A DNA stretch of 64,000 nucleotides, from NCBI GenBank assembly GCA_903934295.1, contig CAIZNI010000056.1, forward strand, positions 62,001-126,000, written 5' to 3'. Numbering within the stretch: position 1 is the first letter of the stretch; each line of letters opens with the position of its first letter. The notes beneath the pieces are model-generated. The model was not told the DNA's origin and made no database searches. It saw nothing but the letters and a program-made list of their open reading frames with translations. The DNA is from an uncultured beta proteobacterium (GTDB taxonomy: Bacteria > Pseudomonadota > Gammaproteobacteria > Burkholderiales > Burkholderiaceae_E). This document shows, piece by piece, positions 58,070 through 64,000 of this stretch. Made by a program: the position numbers and the translations under genes.

Positions 58070-59050
58070 TCAGTCGAGCGTGATGTTGTTGTCGCGGGCC
58101 ACCTTGCCCCACTTGCTGATCTCGTCCTTCACATACTGGTCGAACTGCTCGGGCGTGCTGCCGACGATGATCGCGCCCAGCCCCTTGAGCTTGGCCGCGA
58201 CGTCGGGCATCTGGAGGATCTTGTTGATCTCGGCGTTGAGCCGCGCCACGATCGGCTTGGGCGTGCCGGCCGGCACCATCACGCCGCCCCACGACACCGC
58301 CTCGAAGCCCGGCAGGGTTTCCGCCACCGTCGGCAGTGCCGGCATGTTCTCCAGCCGCTTGGAGCCGGTGACGGCAATCGCGCGCAGCTTGCCGCCGGTG
58401 ACCATCGGCAGACCCGCCACGGTGGTCGGCAGCGCCACCTGGATCTGGCCGCTGATCAGGTCGGCCAGCGATGGCGCGTCGCCCTTGTAGGGCACATGCT
58501 GCATCTTGATCCCGGTCAGCGCGTTCAGCAGTTCGCCCGACAGGTGGTTCGAGGCGCCCTGGCCGGCCGAGCCGAAGCTCACCTTGCCCGGATTGGCTTT
58601 CGCGTAGGCGATGAGCTCGGGAACCGACTTCACCGGCAGGTTCGGGTTGACCAGGATGACCTGCGGCACGATGGTCGTCAGCGTGACGCCGTTGAAGTCC
58701 TTGATCGGGTCATAGGGCAGCTTCTTGTAGACCACCGGGTTGAGCGCGTTGGGGCCGAGATTGGCCATCAGCAGCGTGTAGCCGTCGGGCGCGCTTTTCG
58801 CCACGAATTCGGTGGCGATGATGCCGTTGGCGCCCGGCTTGTTCTCGACCACCACCGACTGGCCCAGCGACTCGGTGAGCTTGGTGGCCAGCAACCGCGC
58901 GGTGACGTCCGAAGCGCCACCCGGCGGGTAGACGACGATGAAGCGGATCGTCTGCTTGGCGGGCCAGTCCTGCGCTTGTGCCAGCAGCGGGGTGAACAGG
59001 GTGGTGGCGAGGGTCAGTGCGAGGCCGGCGAATCGTGCGGCGAGGTTCAT
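58070..59050 (-). CDS. Bug-type (TctC) periplasmic substrate-binding protein
   Basis: A 326-residue receptor with a standard signal peptide (FAGLALTLATTLFTPLLAQAQ). The Bug signature is TIRFIVVYPPGGASDVTARLLA, followed by VVVENKPGANGIIATEFVAK and APDGYTLLMANLGPNALNP. First of two tandem Bug genes on the minus strand and divergent from an SDR gene across 247 bp. The two are not close copies of each other, so they may bind different acids. Confidence 0.92.
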   Translation of the reverse strand: MNLAARFAGLALTLATTLFTPLLAQAQDWPAKQTIRFIVVYPPGGASDVTARLLATKLTESLGQSVVVENKPGANGIIATEFVAKSAPDGYTLLMANLGPNALNPVVYKKLPYDPIKDFNGVTLTTIVPQVILVNPNLPVKSVPELIAYAKANPGKVSFGSAGQGASNHLSGELLNALTGIKMQHVPYKGDAPSLADLISGQIQVALPTTVAGLPMVTGGKLRAIAVTGSKRLENMPALPTVAETLPGFEAVSWGGVMVPAGTPKPIVARLNAEINKILQMPDVAAKLKGLGAIIVGSTPEQFDQYVKDEISKWGKVARDNNITLD

Positions 59051-59297
59051 GGCGGGCTTTCCGTGGGATTGGGTCTGTCAGGAGGGTCGCACAGTGACTC
59101 ACGAGCGCAAAGTGTCATCGGGTTGATTCCGGGCCGGGCGGGACGCCGGCTTTCCGATTCCGTAATAGACCATTCCGCGTGCTTGCCGCTCCCGATGGTG
59201 CTTTGCATCGCTGCGTTCGGCGTCAGAATCCGGTCGTGCGCTTTCTTCCCCGCCGCCCGGTCGGCGCCGCGGCCGATCCCCCGAAGGACCTCCTCCG

Positions 59298-60074
59298 ATG
59301 ACCGCTTTCCCCCTTCCCAACGCATCCCACGACCTCGGCGGCCAGGTGGCGCTGGTGACCGGCGCATCCGCGGGCCTGGGCCGGCGCTTTGCGCGGGTGC
59401 TCGCCGCCAGCGGCGCGAAGGTCGCCATCGCGGCCCGCCGCCTGGACAAGCTCGAGGAGCTGGCCGACGAGATTCGCGCCGCCGGCGGGGTGGCCTTGCC
59501 CCTGCAGCTCGACGTGACCGACTCGGATGCGCTGCTGCGGGTGGTGGCGCAGGCCGAGGAAGCGCTCGGCACGGTGCAGATCCTCGTCAACAACGCCGGC
59601 ATCCCCGACGCGCAGCGCGCCCACAAGATGTCGGTGGAACTGATCGACCGGGTGCTCGACATCAATGTGCGCGCGCCGTGGATCCTGTCGTGCGAAGTGG
59701 CGCGCCGGCTCATCGAGGCCGAGAAGCCGGGACGCATCGTGAACCTCGCCTCGCGCGCCGCCTATGCCTACGACGGCCGCGGCGCCGCGCTGTACGCCAC
59801 CAGCAAGATGGCGGTGGTGCGCATGACCGAGACGCTCGCGGTCGAATGGGCGCGCTATTACATCAATGTGAATGCGATCGCCCCCGGCGCATTCTCGTCC
59901 GAGATGATGGACGGGATGATCACGCGAATGGGCGACATCACCCGCAACTTCCCGCGTCCGCGGCTGGGCGATCCGGCGCAACTCGACAGCACGCTGCTGT
60001 TCCTGGTGTCGCCGGCTTCCGAGTTCGTCACCGGCACCACGGTGCGGGTCGACGACGCCCAGGGCGGACGCTGA
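59298..60074 (+). CDS. short-chain dehydrogenase/reductase (classical SDR)
   Basis: A 258-residue SDR: ALVTGASAGLGRRFARVLAASGAKVAIAARR is the cofactor motif, with an arginine after the second strand that favours NADP. ILVNNAGIPDAQRAHKMSV, the Ser in NLASRAAYAYDGRG, and YATSKMAVVRMTE complete the catalytic set. It starts after a ribosome site (AAGGA) and is followed 17 bp later by a Bug gene. Substrate unknown. Confidence 0.9.
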   Translation: MTAFPLPNASHDLGGQVALVTGASAGLGRRFARVLAASGAKVAIAARRLDKLEELADEIRAAGGVALPLQLDVTDSDALLRVVAQAEEALGTVQILVNNAGIPDAQRAHKMSVELIDRVLDINVRAPWILSCEVARRLIEAEKPGRIVNLASRAAYAYDGRGAALYATSKMAVVRMTETLAVEWARYYINVNAIAPGAFSSEMMDGMITRMGDITRNFPRPRLGDPAQLDSTLLFLVSPASEFVTGTTVRVDDAQGGR

Positions 60075-60091
60075 TTCAACCGGAGCCAACC

Positions 60092-61069
60092 ATGTACCGA
60101 CGTCGTCTTCTTTCCGGCCTGCTCGCCGGGCTCGCCACCAGTGCCGCCCCTGCGGCGTTCGCCCAGTCCGCCTGGCCCAATCGGCCGCTGCGGCTGGTGC
60201 TGCCGTTCGGGCCTGGCTCAGCCTCCGATGTGCTGGCCCGCTCGTTCACCGAGCCGCTGTCGCAGGTCCTGAAGCAACCGATCGTGATCGAGTACCGGCC
60301 GGGGGCCAATTCCACCATCGGCACCACCCAGATCGCGCGCGCGACGCCCGATGGCTACACCTTCGGTCTGCTCACCAACTCCGGGCTGGCCGCCAGCCCG
60401 GGCGGGATGACCGACGGCCTCACCTACGACACCCTCAAGGACTTCAGCTACATCACGCTGGTGGCGTCGCTGTCCTATGTGTTCCTGGTCTCGGCCACGG
60501 TGCCGGTGCGAACGCTTCGCGAGGCGACCGATCACATCCGGGCCAATCCGGGCAAGCTCAGCTACGGCAGCGGCAACACGGGTGGCATCTCGTTCATGGG
60601 CCACTTCGTGAAGAGCAACGGACTGAACATCGCCCATGCCCAGTACAAGTCGGTTCCGCCCGCGGTGACCGACCTGGTGGCCGGCCATGTGCAGTACCTG
60701 GTGGCCGACATCAGTTCGGCGCAGGCCATGATCCAGGCCGGCCGCGTCCGGGCGCTGGCGGTGCCGACCGCGCAGCGTCACCCCCTGCTGCCCGATGTGC
60801 CCACCTATCAGGAAGCGGGCTTCCCGACGCCGCCCGACTTCTCGGGCTGGTGGGTGCTGACCGCCCCGTCCGGCGTGCCGGGCGAGATCCTCGACCGGAT
60901 GAATCGCGAGGTGGTGGCCATCCTGAAAACCGCCGAGGTGCGCGAAGTGCTGCTGCGCCGGGGCATCACCGCCATCCCGTCCACCCGCGAGGAAGCCACC
61001 CGGTACCAGCGCGAGCAGCTGCAGGTCTGGACCCGGATGATCAGCGAGACCGGACTGAAGTCCGACTGA
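60092..61069 (+). CDS. Bug-type (TctC) periplasmic substrate-binding protein
   Basis: A 325-residue receptor with a leader RRRLLSGLLAGLATSAAPAAFAQ and the signature AWPNRPLRLVLPFGPGSASDVLAR. IVIEYRPGANSTIGTTQIAR and TPDGYTFGLLTNSGLAA follow. YRPGAN in place of NRPGAG is a small deviation in the ligand loop. Probably in an operon with the SDR gene. Confidence 0.9.
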   Translation: MYRRRLLSGLLAGLATSAAPAAFAQSAWPNRPLRLVLPFGPGSASDVLARSFTEPLSQVLKQPIVIEYRPGANSTIGTTQIARATPDGYTFGLLTNSGLAASPGGMTDGLTYDTLKDFSYITLVASLSYVFLVSATVPVRTLREATDHIRANPGKLSYGSGNTGGISFMGHFVKSNGLNIAHAQYKSVPPAVTDLVAGHVQYLVADISSAQAMIQAGRVRALAVPTAQRHPLLPDVPTYQEAGFPTPPDFSGWWVLTAPSGVPGEILDRMNREVVAILKTAEVREVLLRRGITAIPSTREEATRYQREQLQVWTRMISETGLKSD

Positions 61070-61202
61070 AACGGCTGGCCGGTCCGCTGCCGGCCGCCAC
61101 CCGTCAACCCGAATCATCGGGTCCCTGGAAGAGCGGTTCCCGCAGGACGCGCTCATGGGCAGCGAGCCGCTGGCGCGGGCCAGCGACGCTGCGTTCCCGA
61201 GG

Positions 61203-62264
61203 TCAGGGCACCAGGGTCAGGAACAGGAACGCGGCGAAGATCACCAGGTGGATGGCGCCCTGCATCAGGTTCGTGCGTCCGGAGCCCAGCGTGATCGAGC
61301 CCACGATGAAGGTCAGCGCGATCAGGGCGATGTCCTTGTTGTCCACCCCGAGCGTGAGCGGCAGATCGAGCGCGACCGCCGCAACCACCACCACCGGGAT
61401 CGTGAGTCCGATGCTGGCCAGTGCCGAGCCGATGGCCAGGTTCATGCTCGTCTGCAGCCGGTCGGCGCGCGCCGCCCGCAGCGCCGCCCAGGTCTCGGGC
61501 AGCAGCACGATCATCGCGATCAGGATCCCGACCACCGCCTTGGGGGCCTGCCACTGCACCACCAGGCGCTCGATGGCGGGCGACAGCAGCTTCGCCAGTC
61601 CCACCACCGCCAGCAGGGCCACCACCAGCGCACCGAAGCTGATCCACGCGGCGGTGGTGCCGGGCGGCGGGGCGTGCACCGACTCATCGGCGGGCGAGAC
61701 GGCGGGCAGGAAGTAGTCGCGGTGGCGCACGGTCTGGATGAACACGAACACCGCCCACAGGGCGAGCGAGGACAGGGCGACGAAGACCAGCTGGGCGTTC
61801 GTGTAGGTCGCGCCGGGCGAGCTGGTGGTGAGCGCCGGCGTCACCAGCACCAGGGTGGACAGCGCCGCGAGCGCCGCCAGTCCCGATCCGGTCCCCTCGA
61901 TCCGGAAGGTCTGCTCGCGATGGCGCAGCCCACCCACCAGAATGCACACGCCGACCACGCCGTTGCAGATGATCATCACCGCCGAGTACACGGTGTCGCG
62001 GGGTACCGACGCGCTGTTGGCGCCGCCGGCCAGCATGATCGAGAGCACCAGCGCGGTCTCGATGACGGTGACGGCGATTGCCAGCACCAGCGTGCCGAAG
62101 GGCTCGCCCACCTTGTGCGCGATGACTTCGGCGTGGTGCACCGCGGCGATGACGGCCGCCACCAGGGCCGGCACGCAGACGAGCAGCATCAGCCCCGTCG
62201 AGGGAAAGGCGAGGCCGGCGAGGAATACGCCGAGAGCGGCCAGCGGCAGGGCGATGAAGATCAT
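61203..62264 (-). CDS. calcium/proton antiporter, ChaA-type cation exchanger
   Basis: A 353-residue inner-membrane protein with about ten hydrophobic helices. The two inverted exchanger repeats are visible: HHAEVIAHKVGEPFGTLVLAIAVTVIETALVLSIM near residue 45, and a second motif PKAVVGILIAMIVLLPETWAALRAARADRLQTSMNLAIGSALASIG. The acidic residues in these repeats carry cation exchange. The ATG at 62264 is chosen over a much longer open frame. ChaA exports calcium or sodium for protons. Convergent with the Bug gene over 133 bp. Confidence 0.9.
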   Translation of the reverse strand: MIFIALPLAALGVFLAGLAFPSTGLMLLVCVPALVAAVIAAVHHAEVIAHKVGEPFGTLVLAIAVTVIETALVLSIMLAGGANSASVPRDTVYSAVMIICNGVVGVCILVGGLRHREQTFRIEGTGSGLAALAALSTLVLVTPALTTSSPGATYTNAQLVFVALSSLALWAVFVFIQTVRHRDYFLPAVSPADESVHAPPPGTTAAWISFGALVVALLAVVGLAKLLSPAIERLVVQWQAPKAVVGILIAMIVLLPETWAALRAARADRLQTSMNLAIGSALASIGLTIPVVVVAAVALDLPLTLGVDNKDIALIALTFIVGSITLGSGRTNLMQGAIHLVIFAAFLFLTLVP

Positions 62265-62302
62265 CGGTCGATTATGCGGGGTCGGGCCGGCCCTGCCACT
62301 GT

Positions 62303-63211
62303 TCAGCCTTTCGCGACAGGGCGCTCGCGGGCCGCGTGCGTGAGCACCGCCAGAAAGCTGCGGGCCGCGTGCGACAGGTCGTGACTGCGGGCGGTGAGTA
62401 CATCGATCGAGGCCCGCGAGAAGGCGGTCCCCTGCAGGGGCTGCGAGGTCACGGTGCCGGCGGCCAGTTCGCGGGTGAAGGTCATCGGCGGCATGAACGA
62501 CACCAGGCTGGAGCTCGCCACCACTTTCAGGATGAGCTGCAGGGAGTCGGTCTCCAGTGCCAGGCGCAACCGGATGCCGGCCGCCGCCGCGGCATTGTCG
62601 ATCAGTCGGCGGATCCCGAAGCTGCGGTCGGGCACCGCGGCGGCCACGCCGTCGAGCAGCTTCATCGACACCGGGCCGTCGCCGTGCAGCGGATGCCCGG
62701 GCGCGCAGATCAGGTGCATCGGCTGGGTCATCCGGGCGCGCAGCACCAGGTCGTCGCGCGACGGGGAGTTGAAGGCGAGCGCGATGTCGGCTGCATGCGA
62801 CAGCAGCCGGTCCGGAATCTCGCCGGTGGCGCACACCGACACCCGGAACTCGATGCCGGGGTGGAGCCGGGAGAAGCGCTCCAGGATTCGCGGCAGGAAA
62901 TCATGGGCGGTCGCCTCGACGACCGCCAGCCGGACCGTGCCGCGGCGCAGCGCGCTCAGGTCGTCGAGCCGCTGGCTGAGCGCGCCGACCCGTCGTTCGC
63001 CGTCGTCGACGAAGTCGAGCAGCACCTTGCCGGCCTCGGTGAGGGTCATGCCGCGGCTCGAGCGCTCGAACAGCGTCACCGCGAGCCGGGATTCGAGCAG
63101 CGCGATCTGCCGGCTGATCGCGCTGGGCGCGATCTCGAAGACCTCGGCGGCATGACGCAGCGAGCCGCTGCGCGCCACCGCGGCGAAGTACTTCAGGGAG
63201 GGCAACTGCAT
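62303..63211 (-). CDS. LysR-family transcriptional regulator
   Basis: A 302-residue regulator: MQLPSLKYFAAVARSGSLRHAAEVFEIAPSAISRQIALLESRL is the helix-turn-helix, and the effector domain begins near residue 90 (GTVRLAVVEATAHDFLPRIL). It is divergent from the ABC substrate-binding gene, with a palindrome in the gap, and probably regulates that transport system. Confidence 0.92.
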   Translation of the reverse strand: MQLPSLKYFAAVARSGSLRHAAEVFEIAPSAISRQIALLESRLAVTLFERSSRGMTLTEAGKVLLDFVDDGERRVGALSQRLDDLSALRRGTVRLAVVEATAHDFLPRILERFSRLHPGIEFRVSVCATGEIPDRLLSHAADIALAFNSPSRDDLVLRARMTQPMHLICAPGHPLHGDGPVSMKLLDGVAAAVPDRSFGIRRLIDNAAAAAGIRLRLALETDSLQLILKVVASSSLVSFMPPMTFTRELAAGTVTSQPLQGTAFSRASIDVLTARSHDLSHAARSFLAVLTHAARERPVAKG

Positions 63212-63238
63212 GGATCTCGCTCCGCGCGGGGGTGTGGC

Positions 63239-63255
63239 GTTCTGATCATTAGAAC
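63239..63255. promoter_or_regulatory. LysR-type binding palindrome
   Basis: GTTCT and AGAAC flank GATCATT, giving a partial palindrome of T-N11-A form centred on TGATCA. It is 28 bp from the LysR start and about 93 bp from the ABC gene, as expected for a LysR recognition site. Confidence 0.5.
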
Positions 63256-63347
63256 ACTGGCATCTTGTTTTTGAGACACCACAAGGCGGGGCGCAGGGCT
63301 AGACTCACTCGATGGTGCCATGGTGCACCGCCCCGTCCGCCCATCGC

Positions 63348-64000
63348 ATGGAGAACCGCATGCCCGGCTTCAACCCCCCCGTCACCCGTTCGACCCGATC
63401 CCTGCTGAAGCTGACGCTCTCGACGGTGCTGGCGGCCACGCTGCTGCCCACGACCGCGCTCGCCCAGGACACGATCCGCTTCGGCGCGCCGCTGCCGATC
63501 ACCGGCCCGCTCGCCCCCGAGGCGGTCAAGCAGCAGCAGGGTTACGACCTGTGGGCCGAGACGGTCAACAGCGCCGGCGGCATCAAGGTCGGCGCGAAGA
63601 AGATGAAGGTCGAGATCGTCTACATCGACTATCAGTCGAACACGCCGCGCGCGGTGCAGGCGGCCGAGCGCCTGATCACCCAGGAGAACGTGCACTTCCT
63701 GTTCTCGCCCTTCGGCTCCGGCGCCGCCAAGGCGGCCAGCACCGTGTCCGAGAAATACGGCGTGCCCACGATCGCGGCCACCGCCTCGTCGGCGCAGGTC
63801 TACGACCAGGGCTACAAGAACCTGTTCGGCACCTTCACCCCGAACGGGACGCTCACCGAACCCCTGTCGGACATCGTCACCAAGAAGGCGCCGGGCGTGC
63901 AGCGCGTGGCGATCCTCGCGCGCAACGACCTGTTCCCGCTGGCGATCGCCCAGGAGATGGAAAAGTCCGCCAAGGCGCGCGGCCTGAATGTGGTGTTCTT
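63348..64000 (+). CDS. ABC transporter substrate-binding protein, branched-chain amino acid (LivK) type (3' end off window)
   Basis: About 217 residues are visible. A signal peptide (RSLLKLTLSTVLAATLLPTTALAQ) is followed by DTIRFGAPLPITGPLAPEAVKQQQGYDLWAETVNSAGGI, the type I periplasmic binding pattern of LivJ/LivK. FLFSPFGSGAAKAASTVSEKYGVPTIAATA is the hinge region. Start codons at 63348 and 63360 are both in frame; the second is closer to the signal. Ligand uncertain: this family also takes urea, amides and aromatic acids. Confidence 0.88.
   Translation, partial: MENRMPGFNPPVTRSTRSLLKLTLSTVLAATLLPTTALAQDTIRFGAPLPITGPLAPEAVKQQQGYDLWAETVNSAGGIKVGAKKMKVEIVYIDYQSNTPRAVQAAERLITQENVHFLFSPFGSGAAKAASTVSEKYGVPTIAATASSAQVYDQGYKNLFGTFTPNGTLTEPLSDIVTKKAPGVQRVAILARNDLFPLAIAQEMEKSAKARGLNVVF

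Noticed and set aside
57986-59290. Plus-strand frame reading from 57986 toward the SDR and Bug genes (1027 codons)
   Set aside because: The first part is antisense to a Bug gene; only the last 325 codons (from 60092) are a real protein.

Overview
The window is GC-rich, densely coded DNA from a betaproteobacterium, most likely of the order Burkholderiales. Support comes from the block lptG-lptF / pepA-holC-(DUF2486-like)-valS, from six periplasmic Bug-type (tripartite tricarboxylate transporter) binding proteins, and from a mixture of CoA-transferases, flavin monooxygenases and LysR/IclR regulators typical of soil or water Burkholderiales with broad carboxylate catabolism. The family and genus cannot be fixed from the sequence alone.

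Layout. (1) 1-6.5 kb, minus strand: a TctBA-type carboxylate uptake set (tctB, tctA, a Bug receptor) followed by a haloacid-dehalogenase-like hydrolase, a gamma-glutamyltransferase-like enzyme and a 3-hydroxyisobutyrate-dehydrogenase-like oxidoreductase cut by the left edge. (2) 6.6-13.6 kb, minus strand: a selenocysteine module. A CoA-transferase is followed by a thioredoxin-fold protein, a UGSC-family selenoprotein with an in-frame UGA and a plausible bacterial SECIS hairpin, then selA, selB and tRNA-Sec. (3) 13.8-26.6 kb: housekeeping genes alaS, an MFS permease, a TusA-like protein, an SDR, valS (fused in frame to an upstream DUF2486-like region), holC, pepA, lptF and lptG. (4) 26.7-33 kb: a TRAP-type binding protein with an FAD oxidoreductase, a formamidase-like hydrolase, a Baeyer-Villiger-type monooxygenase and an LLM-class flavin monooxygenase.

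(5) 33.1-36.3 kb: tRNA-Ala(CGC) with its terminator, then a small accessory patch (transglutaminase-like protein, PrlF-YhaV toxin-antitoxin pair, an AlpA-like DNA-binding protein) that ends in a second copy of the tRNA tail plus terminator. A Fic protein with three phased upstream repeats follows. (6) 37.7-51 kb: an N-formylglutamate amidohydrolase pair, then two catabolic clusters. One (39.1-44.8 kb) holds a Bug receptor, a DszA/NtaA-type monooxygenase, a CoA-transferase, a CitE-like lyase and a divergent LysR gene. The other (44.9-51 kb) holds an enoyl-CoA hydratase, a CoA-transferase, an IclR regulator, a dienelactone hydrolase, a Bug receptor and an OYE-type reductase, and two copies of one 19-bp palindrome tie it together. 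(7) 51-64 kb: an HD-GYP phosphodiesterase, a 2-oxoglutarate oxygenase preceded by a sigma-54-like promoter and a short leader ORF, further oxidoreductases, three more Bug receptors, an SDR, a calcium/proton antiporter, a LysR regulator and the start of a branched-chain amino-acid-type ABC binding protein.

The strongest special feature is the selenocysteine module: the cofactor machinery sits directly behind a UGA-containing gene on the same strand. No CRISPR array, complete insertion sequence or rRNA was seen. All identifications come from reading translated motifs and gene order; no database search was run.
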